Shown one piece after another: positions 26,139-34,398 of a stretch of DNA of 64,000 nucleotides (positions are counted from its first letter, which is position 1; the number at the start of each line of letters is the position of its first letter). The notes beneath the pieces were generated by a model that was not told the origin of the DNA, ran no database searches, and worked only from the letters and a program-made list of their open reading frames with translations. Source of the stretch: Pseudonocardia asaccharolytica DSM 44247 = NBRC 16224 (lineage in GTDB: Bacteria; Actinomycetota; Actinomycetes; Mycobacteriales; Pseudonocardiaceae); NCBI RefSeq assembly GCF_000423625.1, contig NZ_AUII01000013.1, positions 1-64,000 of the forward strand. The letters are read 5' to 3'. Made by a program: the position numbers and the translations under genes.

Positions 26139-28651
26139 ACCAAGCCGCAACCCAGACTGGAGCACTCGCCTGGTACGACGCAGGCTGCAGCGTCGTCCGT
26201 GTCGCCCTCGACGGCTCCAAACGCCCCGACGGCCCGTGGAAGCAATACCAGACACAACGAGCCGACCGCGACACCGTGCAACGCTGGTTCAGCAACGGCC
26301 ATCCCGGGGTCGGCGTGATCTGCGGAACCGTGTCCAGGCACCTCGAGATGCTCGAACTTGAGGGCCGCGCCATCACCGAAGGTCTCCTACCGAAGATGGC
26401 CGCCGCCTGCGACGAGCTCGGCGTCGGCGACGTATGGCGCGCCGTCACCGGCGGCTGCGCCGAGGCCAGCCCTTCCGGAGGGCTGCACGTGTACTACCGG
26501 GTATCCGACGGGGTCGCCGGCAACACCAAGCTCACCCAGCGTCTCGCCCGCGACGACGAGTACACCGACGAGGAACGCGACCTCGCCACCAAGGGCAAGA
26601 CCATCGTGCGCAGCCTCATCGAAACCCGCGGTGAAGGCGGATTCGTGGTCGTCGCCCCCTCCACCGGGCGGGTACATCCCAGCGGGAAGCCCTACGTGTT
26701 CCTCGCCGGTGACCCCAGCCGCATCCCCACCGTCACCGGTAAGCAACGCGACCTGATCCACATCGCCGCCCGATCCCTCGACCAGATCCCGGCCCCCGCA
26801 CCGATCCCCGAGGTGACCGTCCTCGACACCGACCGCCGCAACGACACCAGCGGCGGCATCTCACCCGGCGACGACTACAACAGTCGCGGCAGCTGGCACC
26901 AACTGCTCACCCCGCACGGTTGGCGACCCGTCTACGCCCACGGCAACGCCACCTACTGGCGGCGCCCCGGCAAAACCTTCGGGATCTCCGCCGTCACTGG
27001 CGGCAACCAAGGCGACTACCTCTACGCCTGGACCACCTCGACCGTATTACCTGCCGAACAGGCCATGTCCAAGTGGCGGGTATACGCGATCCTTAACCAC
27101 AGTGGCGACTTTCACGCCGCCGCCAAGCGGCTCAAGGACGACGGCTACGGCGAAACCCCGCCGCCACCACAGCGGCCCGTGCTCACCAGCATCCCCATGG
27201 GCGGCACCGCCCGAAGCTCCCGCTCCGATACCCCCACCCATCCGACCACCGCCGTGCCCGTGGCGACCCTCGAGCGGTCCGACGACGGCAACGCCCTCAC
27301 CCTCGTTGACACCTACGGCGACAAGATCCGATACTGCGCTGAACGCGGCCGCTGGCTCCACTGGACCGGGCAGCGCTGGGAGTGGTGCCCCGCCACTGGC
27401 GGCATCGTCCGCGAGTACGCCAAGCAGATCGCCCGCGGCCTCGCCGACGACGATCCGGCAGCCCTGCGGCACAAGCAACGCAGCCTCGGCGCCATCGGAA
27501 CCACCGCCATGCTCACCCAAGCCGCCACCGATCAGCGGATCGCCGTCTCCGTCGACGCGCTCGACGCCCGCCCCTACGAGCTCAACACCCCCACCGGGAT
27601 CGTCGACCTCCGCACCGGCGACATCACACCAGCAGACCCAGCGCACTTGCACACCCGCATCACCGCCGCCGCGCCCGATCCGACGGCCGACCCGGACCGC
27701 TGGCTCGGGTTCCTCGCCGACACATTCGCCGGCCACGACGAGCTTCCCAGCTACATGCAGCGGCTCGTCGGCTACTCCGTCACCGGAGTCGTCCGCGACC
27801 ACATCCTGCCGTTCCTGTTCGGGGCGGGCGCCAACGGAAAAGGCGTGTTCCTCGAGACCATTCGCGCCGTCCTCGGGGACTACGCCACCACCGCCCCCTC
27901 CGGGTTCCTGATGGCGAAGAACTACACCGGGCACGAAACCGAGATCGCCCGCCTCGCCGGGGCCCGCATGGTCGTCTGCTCCGAGATCAACGAAGGGGAC
28001 CGGTTCGACGAGGCGAAGGTCAAGCAGCTCACCGGTGGTGACGCTCTCACCGCCCGTTTCATGCGGCGAGATCACTTCACGTTTCAGCCCACTCACAAGC
28101 TGTGGCTGATGGGCAACCACCAGCCGTCGGTCACCTTGGGCGGGCACTCGTTTTGGCGGCGGCTGCGGATCGTGCCGTTCGTCAACACCGTGCCCCAGGA
28201 GAAACGGGTCGACGACTTACAAGGCATCCTCGCCGAGAAGGACGGCGGCACGATCATGGCGTGGATCGTGGCCGGCGCCGTCGCCTATTTCGCCAGCGGC
28301 CTGCAGGAGCCCGAGATCGTCAAGGCCGCAACTGACGAGTACGCGAATGAGCAGGACACCGTCGCCCGGTTCGTCGCGGACCGCTGCCACGTCGGTGGGG
28401 GCAGCCAGGTCAAGGTGAAGGTGGGAACCTTCCGGGCCGCCTACGAGGCGTGGTGCGCTGACGAGGGTGACCTGCCGGTGAAGCCACGGACCCTCGGGCT
28501 GACCCTGCGGACACGGTTCGGGGTCGAATCCAGCCGCACCAACCGGGACCGGTTCTACGTCGGGCTCGCGCTGCTGTCCGAACGCGACGAGGACCCGAAC
28601 GATGCGTCACCGCCGATCGACCGGCTGGACGGGGCAGGAGCTGGCTGGTGA
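26135..28651 (+). CDS. Primase-polymerase / SF3 helicase (D5-like) replication protein
   Basis: An 838-residue replication protein. The N-terminal 200 residues form a prim-pol domain (ALAWYDAGCSVVRVALDG, ASPSGGLHVYYRV). A middle region follows, then the D5-type domain and an SF3 AAA+ helicase. The helicase has Walker A in LFGAGANGKGVF (about residue 570), Walker B in MVVCSEINEGDRF, and the family motif C in HKLWLMGNHQP. The C-terminal winged domain ends it (TLGLTLRTRFGVES). The start is the ATG overlapping the small leader frame. With the origin-like repeats just downstream it forms a self-contained replicon. Such proteins occur in phages, phage-plasmids and AICEs. Confidence 0.9.
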   Translation: MNQAATQTGALAWYDAGCSVVRVALDGSKRPDGPWKQYQTQRADRDTVQRWFSNGHPGVGVICGTVSRHLEMLELEGRAITEGLLPKMAAACDELGVGDVWRAVTGGCAEASPSGGLHVYYRVSDGVAGNTKLTQRLARDDEYTDEERDLATKGKTIVRSLIETRGEGGFVVVAPSTGRVHPSGKPYVFLAGDPSRIPTVTGKQRDLIHIAARSLDQIPAPAPIPEVTVLDTDRRNDTSGGISPGDDYNSRGSWHQLLTPHGWRPVYAHGNATYWRRPGKTFGISAVTGGNQGDYLYAWTTSTVLPAEQAMSKWRVYAILNHSGDFHAAAKRLKDDGYGETPPPPQRPVLTSIPMGGTARSSRSDTPTHPTTAVPVATLERSDDGNALTLVDTYGDKIRYCAERGRWLHWTGQRWEWCPATGGIVREYAKQIARGLADDDPAALRHKQRSLGAIGTTAMLTQAATDQRIAVSVDALDARPYELNTPTGIVDLRTGDITPADPAHLHTRITAAAPDPTADPDRWLGFLADTFAGHDELPSYMQRLVGYSVTGVVRDHILPFLFGAGANGKGVFLETIRAVLGDYATTAPSGFLMAKNYTGHETEIARLAGARMVVCSEINEGDRFDEAKVKQLTGGDALTARFMRRDHFTFQPTHKLWLMGNHQPSVTLGGHSFWRRLRIVPFVNTVPQEKRVDDLQGILAEKDGGTIMAWIVAGAVAYFASGLQEPEIVKAATDEYANEQDTVARFVADRCHVGGGSQVKVKVGTFRAAYEAWCADEGDLPVKPRTLGLTLRTRFGVESSRTNRDRFYVGLALLSERDEDPNDASPPIDRLDGAGAGW

Positions 28652-28659
28652 CGGATCGG

Positions 28660-28930
28660 CACGCTCAATGCGTCACCACCATCGGTGACGGAAGTGACGC
28701 ATCATTTCAAGATCACGCCTCGCGCGCGCGCGCGACGCGGACTCACCCGACAATCCGTCACCTGAGCCTGTGGATAACCAGCCCGGTGACACAAGTGACG
28801 CAACTTCTGACTTATCAACGTGCCACGAACACCGGTGACGGAAGTGACACATCATTTCAAGATCACCCGTCGCGCGCGCGCGCAACGGCGCCATACCCGA
28901 AACCAAGGTCAATGCGTCACCAGCGTCACT
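28660..28930. other. Candidate replication origin (iterons, DnaA box, CG tracts)
   Basis: This 295-base gap after the primase gene holds no gene. It has a 34-bp direct repeat with one mismatch at 28683-28716 and 28833-28866. Each copy contains GTGACGGAAGTGAC and is followed by a CGCGCGCGCG tract. A third GTGAC-N4-GTGAC site is at 28786-28799, and inverse GTCAC pairs lie near 28670 and 28915. In the middle TGTGGATAA at 28769-28777 is the exact complement of the DnaA box TTATCCACA; TTATCAAC near 28812 is a weaker one. The order iteron, DnaA box, iteron next to a primase gene is typical of an origin. Confidence 0.65.
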
Positions 28931-28946
28931 GCGCCGAGGACCGCCC

Positions 28947-29405
28947 ATGAGCGCCTCCAGCCGGCACCTCGTCACCACCGCGCCCCGCCGCGGCACCTGC
29001 CCGCGCTGCCGCCGCGTCGTCCTCGAGGGCATCAGCGACGGCTGGCCGTACCACGTCGACGCGATCCCGCTCAATCTCCACGGCGAACTACACGCCCGCA
29101 CCACCGGCCGCAACAGCTACTGGCTTTTAGCGGGCCGGATCTACCTGCGCGAGGCCCACAACATCGCCCTTGATGCACGCGACGGTCGCCCCGCCGTCGT
29201 CGCCACGCACAGCTGTGAGCCGATCCAGCTCGACCACATCGACCCCACCTACGTCGCGACCCTCGCCGCCCTCACCGCTGACGAGGCATCCAAGGCAACC
29301 GAGCCCAAGGGACAGGAGCAGAACTCCTTGTTCGTCCTCACCGGCGCGTTCGCCGGTGCCCAAGTGACTGTCGTGCCAGTCGATGACGACCGGCCCCCGT
29401 TCTGA
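28947..29405 (+). CDS. Zinc-binding-looking early protein
   Basis: A 152-residue protein that begins with a CxxC pair (RGTCPRCRRVVLEGI). A YHVDAIPLNLHGELHARTTG region and a strand-rich C-terminus (SLFVLTGAFAGAQVTVVPV) follow. I do not recognise the family. It is the first gene after the origin-like region and adjoins a nuclease gene. Confidence 0.6.
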   Translation: MSASSRHLVTTAPRRGTCPRCRRVVLEGISDGWPYHVDAIPLNLHGELHARTTGRNSYWLLAGRIYLREAHNIALDARDGRPAVVATHSCEPIQLDHIDPTYVATLAALTADEASKATEPKGQEQNSLFVLTGAFAGAQVTVVPVDDDRPPF

Positions 29406-29421
29406 GCCGAGAGAGGACCTC

Positions 29422-29790
29422 ATGGTCAGCCCCCAGAAACGCCGCGGCGACGACTTTGAGCGCGCCGTGCAAGACCACCTGCGCAGCAACGGGTTCCCGT
29501 GGTGCGGGCGCACCCGCGCCGGCTACGCCCGTGATCACGGGGACCTGCATTTGGTGCCGGGTCCGGCGGTGATCGTGCAGTGCAAGAACGTGGCGCGGCT
29601 GGCGCTGCCCGAGTGGCTTTCGCAGCTCGCCGAGCAGGTCGCCGAGGCGGGCGCCGATCACGGTGTGCTCGTCGTGAAACGCCGCGGTGTGGCCGATCCG
29701 GGCCGCTCGTACGCGGTCATGGAGCTGGACGCGATGGCCCGGTTGTTGCGTGCCGCCGGGTATGGGAGCGAGTTGGAGGTGGCGGGATGA
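29422..29790 (+). CDS. Holliday-junction-resolvase-like PD-(D/E)XK nuclease
   Basis: A 122-residue nuclease of the Hjc/VSR-like fold. RRGDDFERAVQDHLRSNGF holds the leading Glu, GYARDHGDLHLVPG the catalytic Asp, and AVIVQCKNVARLAL the QxK motif. The helix LPEWLSQLAEQVAEAGAD follows. It would resolve branched replication or recombination intermediates before packaging. GAGAGG precedes the ATG, and the gene overlaps the next by 4 bases. Confidence 0.8.
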   Translation: MVSPQKRRGDDFERAVQDHLRSNGFPWCGRTRAGYARDHGDLHLVPGPAVIVQCKNVARLALPEWLSQLAEQVAEAGADHGVLVVKRRGVADPGRSYAVMELDAMARLLRAAGYGSELEVAG

Positions 29791-29990
29791 GGTCCGTCGT
29801 GGATGAGGCCACTGTTGAGCGGTTGATCGCGGGGAAGCTGCGGCGCTCGGACGCCCGCGTGTCCGATGTGACTGAGGCGGTGCGGCGGATGCGTGCCGAC
29901 GGGATTTCGGTGTCGCAGATCGCGCGTCGCCTGCGGACTGGGGCTGGTGCGGTGCAGCGGATCGCGCGAGATGCCGAGGAGACCCACTGA
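29787..29990 (+). CDS. Small helix-turn-helix protein
   Basis: A 67-residue protein whose second half, AVRRMRADGISVSQIARRLR followed by TGAGAVQRIAR, is a resolvase-type HTH. ATG 29787 overlaps the nuclease stop and its own stop shares a base with the next ATG. It probably controls the middle operon that follows (inference). Confidence 0.65.
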   Translation: MRSVVDEATVERLIAGKLRRSDARVSDVTEAVRRMRADGISVSQIARRLRTGAGAVQRIARDAEETH

Positions 29991-30583
29991 TGCCCGAGTC
30001 TGACCTGCTGTGGAAGGCAGTCAACCGGGACTACACGTCCCTGAAGGGTGTGGTGTGGGCGGTCGGTGAGACGACCACGCATCCCACGTCGACGAGCATG
30101 GTGCGGGACCAGCCGGAGACGTACCTGTCCGCGTCGACGGAGCCCGCCGAGACGCTGATCGACAGGTCGTGGCCGTGTCGTCTGCTGCGTGTCCGCCCGG
30201 TCGGGGAGACGATCGACTCCGACGAGCACCCCCACAAGGTGGGCGCCCTCGCCTACCAGGTCGTCGAGGAGACGGCCGCGTGGCAGGCGCTCGGACCTAA
30301 GGGCCGCCTGGTGGCGGCGCTGATCGAGCGGCTCCGCGGCCTGACGGGTGCGGAGGCCGACGCGATCGCGGCGAGGTTCGCGGCGGCGGGGGACACGGCG
30401 TGGTACGCGGCGAGGTTCGCGGCGTGGGACGCGGCCACCGCGCTCGTCGTGCGCGACCTCCTCCCCGCCCACCACTACCGCACCCTCACCGACCCGATCA
30501 TCTCGGTGCTCGGCCACCCCGAGACGTGGCCCGTCCCCGCCTGGTGCGACACCCCCAAGACCGAGGAGACCCCGGATGTCTGA
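29990..30583 (+). CDS. Middle-operon protein of unknown function
   Basis: A 197-residue protein: an N-terminal beta-rich part (LLWKAVNRDYTSLKGVVWAV, then WPCRLLRVRPVG) and a helical C-terminal part with repeated AARFAA units. Proteins of this shape are common in actinophages and Streptomyces elements, with no assigned function. It is joined to the HTH gene by a 1-base TGATG overlap and overlaps the next gene by 8 bases. Confidence 0.6.
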   Translation: MPESDLLWKAVNRDYTSLKGVVWAVGETTTHPTSTSMVRDQPETYLSASTEPAETLIDRSWPCRLLRVRPVGETIDSDEHPHKVGALAYQVVEETAAWQALGPKGRLVAALIERLRGLTGAEADAIAARFAAAGDTAWYAARFAAWDAATALVVRDLLPAHHYRTLTDPIISVLGHPETWPVPAWCDTPKTEETPDV

Positions 30584-31154
30584 TCTGATCATCGACTCTG
30601 CCCGGCTGACCGACATCCGCCTCGATGTCGGCGACCACGACTCCCCCGGGGAGGGGCTCTGTCTGCTGGAGGCGGTGGCCTACCTGGCGGGGGAGCCGCA
30701 CACAGACCACCCCGAGTGTGTGTCCCCGGTGCTCGGCGCGTTCGGGCGCGCCCTCAACGATGTGCTGCCAGACGATCTGCGGCAGGAGCTGGTGCCGCTG
30801 ATTCCGCTGCTGCCCGGCACGGCCGGTGATGGCTTGGACGAGGCCCGCTCCTACATCGCCCTGGATTGGTTGATCCGCACGTGGCTGCCGGCCTGGCTCG
30901 ATCTCGTCCCGGCCTGCCGTGAGGCGGCGGCCCGGGTGCGGGGGTTGGGGCGGATTGTGGGCATGGTGTCGGCGGAGCGGGCCGGCCCGGTGGTGCGGGA
31001 GGCGCGCGAGCAGGCGACCGCCGCTCGGGCCGCCGCGTGGGCCGCCGCTCGGGACGCCGGGGAGCACCTGCAGCCGACCGTCACCGCCCTCCAGCGGTCC
31101 GCGATCGACCTGTACGCCCGGATGATCCGCCCAGACCGTGAGGAGGCTTGCTGA
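30576..31154 (+). CDS. Conserved actinobacterial/phage protein of unknown function
   Basis: A 192-residue protein recognisable by GLCLLEAVAYLAGEPHTDHP and CVSPVLGAFGRALNDVLPDD, followed by SYIALDWLIRTWLPAWLDL. This pattern (CLxEAVAYLAGExHxDHPxCxSP) recurs in many Actinobacteria and their phages without known role; the conserved Cys, His and Asp residues could suggest an enzyme. The C-terminal part is a long Ala/Arg-rich helix. Confidence 0.65.
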   Translation: MSDLIIDSARLTDIRLDVGDHDSPGEGLCLLEAVAYLAGEPHTDHPECVSPVLGAFGRALNDVLPDDLRQELVPLIPLLPGTAGDGLDEARSYIALDWLIRTWLPAWLDLVPACREAAARVRGLGRIVGMVSAERAGPVVREAREQATAARAAAWAAARDAGEHLQPTVTALQRSAIDLYARMIRPDREEAC

Positions 31155-31603
31155 TGCCCGAGACGACCCGTGACCTGGTGGGGACGGTGCGTGTCCACCC
31201 CGACGACGACCCGACCGCCCCGGACGCCCGCCGGATCATCCGGGGCGACGAGGGGGTGTGGCGGCAGATCACCGGCTCCCATATCACCTTTGCGATCTTG
31301 GAGGAGTGGCGGGTGCAGCCGCTGCCCGACCTGGCCCGCATCCTCGGCCACCCCGACCCGGCCGTCCCGGGCTCGGATGAGCTGCTGATCGTCACCCACC
31401 CCGCCCGCCGGGGCGGACGCCCCACGATCGGGCACACCCGGCTGGATGTGGCCACCATCTGGGAGTGGCTGGCGGCCGGGGAGACCGTCGAGCAGATCTG
31501 CCGCGCCTACCCGCACGTCACGGCCGGGCAGGTGCGGGTGGTGGAGGCGCTGCACACCGACCTCACCGACGATGACGACGATGACGACGAGGAGACCTGC
31601 TGA
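31154..31603 (+). CDS. DUF433-like helix-turn-helix protein
   Basis: A 149-residue protein. Residues 85-130 resemble DUF433 (TRLDVATIWEWLAAGETVEQ, then ICRAYPHVTAGQVRVVEA), a homeodomain-like fold found in VapB-type antitoxins. The first half is unassigned (GVWRQITGSHITFAILEEW), and the end is an acidic run of Asp residues. It starts in a TGATG overlap with the previous gene. Confidence 0.6.
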   Translation: MPETTRDLVGTVRVHPDDDPTAPDARRIIRGDEGVWRQITGSHITFAILEEWRVQPLPDLARILGHPDPAVPGSDELLIVTHPARRGGRPTIGHTRLDVATIWEWLAAGETVEQICRAYPHVTAGQVRVVEALHTDLTDDDDDDDEETC

Positions 31604-32316
31604 TGTTCGACGGCGCTTTGACCGCAGACCAGCTCACCCACATCCGGGGGGTGCGGGACGACTGGATGCGGGTCGGCCTGTCCACCGAGCGGTGTGACCG
31701 CCCGGCGGCGGAGGCGGCGGTGCGCGCCGCCTACACGGCGGCGGGGCTGGAGGCACCACCCCGGATGGTGTGGGCAGACTCCCCGCTAGGTGGGGCGAGG
31801 GTGGTGCCCGACCAGCTCGGGGCCCAGCTCGGGGGCCAGCTCGGGGTCCAGCTCGGGGTCCAGCTCTGGGGCCAGCTCGGGGTCCAGCTCGGGGTCCAGC
31901 TCTGGGGCCAGCTCGGGGACCAGCTCTGGGACCAGCTCCGGGACCGACTCTGGACCCAGCTCGGGGACCAGCTCCGGGGCCAGCTCGGGGACCGACTCTG
32001 GGGCGAGGTCGGGGGCCACCTGTGCCCGTGGCGGGACGCGTACTGGCTGGCGTCCCACCAGTGCGCCCGGCCGATCGCTGGGCTGCCCCCCTCACCGCAG
32101 CTGGACGCGCTCGCCGCCGCGGTCCGGGCGGTCGGCTGGTGGTGGCCGATGCGTGACGTGGCGGTACTGACCGACCGCCCCACCCAGCTGCACCGGGACG
32201 AGCGGGGGCGGCTGCACCGGGAGGGCGGCCCGGCGGTCGCCTACGCGGACGGGTGGGCGCTGCACTACCGGCACGGCACCCCGCACCCCGCCCTCACCGC
32301 CGGGGAGGCCTTGTGA
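31603..32316 (+). CDS. QLxx tetrapeptide-repeat protein (DUF6745-like tail)
   Basis: A 237-residue protein in three parts. The N-terminal helix pair has ERCDRPAAEAAVRAAYTAAG. The middle (residues 71-134) has 16 uninterrupted four-residue units with the pattern Q/R-L-G/W/R-x. The C-terminal part has WLASHQCARPIAGLPPSPQL and HREGGPAVAYADGWALHYRHG, the latter typical of DUF6745 proteins of Streptomyces and their phages. The repeat has no Cys or charge pattern for metal binding; the regular Leu could form a solenoid or long amphipathic fibre. Function unknown. It begins in an overlap with the DUF433-like gene. Confidence 0.65.
   Translation: MFDGALTADQLTHIRGVRDDWMRVGLSTERCDRPAAEAAVRAAYTAAGLEAPPRMVWADSPLGGARVVPDQLGAQLGGQLGVQLGVQLWGQLGVQLGVQLWGQLGDQLWDQLRDRLWTQLGDQLRGQLGDRLWGEVGGHLCPWRDAYWLASHQCARPIAGLPPSPQLDALAAAVRAVGWWWPMRDVAVLTDRPTQLHRDERGRLHREGGPAVAYADGWALHYRHGTPHPALTAGEAL
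31813..32004 (+). repeat. 12-bp tandem repeat, 16 units, in frame
   Basis: Units of the form CAGCTCGGGGTC, imperfect, in an unbroken row of 16, each coding four residues. Because 12 is divisible by 3, every frame stays open through it on both strands. Units alternate between a GGGG type and a CTGG type, suggesting growth by duplication of blocks. Confidence 0.85.
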
Positions 32317-32729
32317 CGGCGGGCCGTGCCGAGACACGGCAGGCCGCGGCCGCGGTCCTGCGGGAGGCCGCCACCCTCGCCGGGGCGGAACCCACCGCCT
32401 CGGCTGCGACCCGGGTCGCCTGGCAGCACCTCCACACCGACCGCGCCCTGATCGGCGCCGTGTTTCGGGCGTGGGCGGACGCCGAGCAGGTCGACGACAT
32501 CCACACCCTGGCGGGGGTGCTGCACCGTCGACACCGCCTGCCCGCCCAAGTCGCGGCCTCGCTCCGGCAGGCCGCGCTGCACCGTGACGCCGGACCCAGC
32601 GAGGGCTACGACAGCAGCGGCCGCTACACCGACCTGCCCCGCTGCTGCGACACCTGCGGCGCGCACGGCGAGTACGGGGTCCCGTGGCCGTGCCCGACCG
32701 CCCGAGCCCTCGGAGCCACCGATGAGTGA
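32313..32729 (+). CDS. Middle-operon protein with Cys-rich end, unknown
   Basis: A 138-residue mainly helical protein (RQAAAAVLREAATLAGAEPT, LIGAVFRAWADAEQVDDIHT) with a C-terminal zinc-like cluster LPRCCDTCGAHGEYGVPWPC. GTG 32313 overlaps the previous stop (GTGA). The family is not recognised. Confidence 0.6.
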   Translation: MTAGRAETRQAAAAVLREAATLAGAEPTASAATRVAWQHLHTDRALIGAVFRAWADAEQVDDIHTLAGVLHRRHRLPAQVAASLRQAALHRDAGPSEGYDSSGRYTDLPRCCDTCGAHGEYGVPWPCPTARALGATDE

Positions 32730-33063
32730 GCACCGCTGCCCCCTCCCCGACCGCCCCGACACCCGCATCCTCGACGACGACACCGCCGACCTCGTCGCCG
32801 ACATCCACGCCATCGCCGACCACCTCGACACCCTCGGCGCCGCCGGCGCCCGCGATGCGCTGCGCCGGGCCGCAGACACCCTCGTCGAGCTGGCGGGCGC
32901 GCTCGAGCGGGAGCGCCGCTACCGCACCCTCGGCGGACCCCCGCCACCCTGCGACCGCGACTGGGCCAACCTCGCGTGGCCGCCGCCGCCGTCGGCGAGC
33001 GACCCGGCCGCCCCACCGCTGCACCGACCCACCCGCGACGAAGCGCCGAGCGCGAGAGGATGA
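32722..33063 (+). CDS. Short helical protein of unknown function
   Basis: A 113-residue protein. DDDTADLVADIHAIADHLDT and LRRAADTLVELAGALERERR make a long helical hairpin; the end is Pro-rich. It overlaps the previous gene by 8 bases and the next by 4. No domain is recognised. Confidence 0.55.
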   Translation: MSEHRCPLPDRPDTRILDDDTADLVADIHAIADHLDTLGAAGARDALRRAADTLVELAGALERERRYRTLGGPPPPCDRDWANLAWPPPPSASDPAAPPLHRPTRDEAPSARG

Positions 33064-33653
33064 CCACAGTGGACAACCCCTACCTCGCCGCCTACCGGGC
33101 CGCGACCGCCCACCAGCGCGACCACGACCCGCGCGGGCTGGGCCCCGACGGCGCCCCGTGGCTGAGCTGCATGTGCGACGACTGCCGCGGCCTGGCCCGC
33201 CAGCGCGGCTTCTACGGGCTGCTCCGCGAGTACGCCTGGTCCATCCCCACCGACACCGCGCTCGACACCATCGCCGGGTGCTCGCCGCACGGCGTGCTCG
33301 AGGTCGGCGCCGGCGCCGGCTACTGGGCGTGGCAGCTACGCGGCCGCGGCGTGGACGTGCTGGCGTTCGACCCGGACCCGCACGGCCGAGCCGGCTGGTC
33401 ATCCGGGCGGCGCTGGACCGGGGTCGGAGTGGGCGACCACACCGCCGCCGCGCAGCATCCCGGCCGGACACTGCTGCTGTGCCGACCGGAACCCGAGTGG
33501 GGCGCTGCGGCGGTGGACGCCTACCGGGGCCGCACGATCGTCTACGTCGGCCAGGTGGCGGAGCGCCCCGCCCAGCTGTCCTCGCCGGCGCGGGTAGTGG
33601 AGCTGCCACGCTGGGCGGGCGCGACGGACCGACTGGAGGTGCACGAGCGGTGA
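33060..33653 (+). CDS. SAM-dependent methyltransferase-like protein
   Basis: A 197-residue protein. After a Cys-bearing N-terminus (WLSCMCDDCRGLARQRGFYG) comes a Rossmann motif I in HGVLEVGAGAGYWAWQLRGR. Motif II is an acidic residue at the end of DVLAFDPDPH, and later strands are TLLLCRPEPEWG and RTIVYVGQVAERPAQL. The target is unknown. It may modify a host component or phage DNA, or be a solitary member of the actinophage/Streptomyces group with the same CMCDDC motif. Confidence 0.65.
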   Translation: MTTVDNPYLAAYRAATAHQRDHDPRGLGPDGAPWLSCMCDDCRGLARQRGFYGLLREYAWSIPTDTALDTIAGCSPHGVLEVGAGAGYWAWQLRGRGVDVLAFDPDPHGRAGWSSGRRWTGVGVGDHTAAAQHPGRTLLLCRPEPEWGAAAVDAYRGRTIVYVGQVAERPAQLSSPARVVELPRWAGATDRLEVHER

Positions 33654-34138
33654 GCGCCGAGATGATCGAGTTCCTGCGGGCCCGGCTCGACGAGGACGAG
33701 CGGCTGGTGCGGGCCGCGACGCCCGGCCCGTGGCGCTGGACCTCGCCGACAGGCGCCGACTTCCCGCAGGGCGACGTCAGTCTCGTGGCCGACCAGGGCC
33801 AGTGGAGGTCATGTCAGTACTACTGCAGCTGGCCGGCGGGGTCCGACGAGGACCGCGGCACGCAGGGCACCCCCGGCCATGAACACCGCGAGACCGAGAC
33901 GGTCGTGGACGCGTGGGGGTACGACGCCTGGGGCATCACCGTCGGTGATGCCGATGCCGCGCACATCGTGCGGTGGGACCCGGCGCGGGTGCTGCGCGAG
34001 ATCGAGGCCAAGCGGCAGTTAATCGACTGGCTCGAAGAGGAGTGGGCGATCCCGATCGCGGCTATGCAGAGCATGCTTCGGGCGCTCGCGCTGCCGTACG
34101 CCGACCACCCGGACTACCGGCCCGAGTGGCGGCCGTGA
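33650..34138 (+). CDS. DUF6221-like protein
   Basis: A 162-residue protein with the DUF6221 pattern: MIEFLRARLDEDERLVRAAT at the start, HIVRWDPARVLREIEAKRQL in the centre-right, and ALALPYADHPDYRPEWRP at the end. The family is widespread in Actinobacteria and their phages and has no known function. It overlaps both neighbours by 4 bases. Confidence 0.75.
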   Translation: MSAEMIEFLRARLDEDERLVRAATPGPWRWTSPTGADFPQGDVSLVADQGQWRSCQYYCSWPAGSDEDRGTQGTPGHEHRETETVVDAWGYDAWGITVGDADAAHIVRWDPARVLREIEAKRQLIDWLEEEWAIPIAAMQSMLRALALPYADHPDYRPEWRP

Positions 34139-34398
34139 GCCGGGCGTGGCGAGGCGGCAGCACCCGAGCCTGGCGGCGCACCCGCGCGCTGGTGCTGGCC
34201 CGCGACGGGCACCGCTGCCAGCTGCAGCTCGACGGCTGCACGACGATCGCGACGCATGTGCACCACGTCATCGGCCGTGCCGTGTCCGGGGATGAGGACC
34301 TGTCCAAGCTGGTCGCCGCCTGCGCCTGGTGCAACCAGTCCACAGGGGACCCACGGCGGCACGACCCGGCACCGAGGCCGAGGGGCTGGTGGGAGTGA
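34135..34398 (+). CDS. HNH endonuclease
   Basis: An 87-residue HNH nuclease: LVLARDGHRCQLQLDGCTTI, THVHHVIGRAVSGDEDLSKL (the paired His), and VAACAWCNQSTGDPR (Asn and the last Cys pair). In many siphophages a small HNH protein close to the terminase genes helps DNA packaging and cleavage. Its position about 1.1 kb before the small terminase candidate fits that role. GTG start in overlap with the DUF6221 gene. Confidence 0.85.
   Translation: MSRAWRGGSTRAWRRTRALVLARDGHRCQLQLDGCTTIATHVHHVIGRAVSGDEDLSKLVAACAWCNQSTGDPRRHDPAPRPRGWWE

Noticed and set aside
28673-29113. Minus-strand frame across the origin-like region
   Set aside because: It reads through direct repeats and CG tracts, has no family likeness and no RBS.
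31813-32004. Possible CRISPR array
   Set aside because: Units are adjacent without unique spacers and are translated in frame. No CRISPR array or cas gene was seen in the window.
31634-32095. Gly/Pro/Ala repeat proteins in other frames of the 12-bp repeat
   Set aside because: A repeat of 12 bases keeps all frames open; only the plus frame 31603-32316 has flanking conserved segments and operon overlaps.
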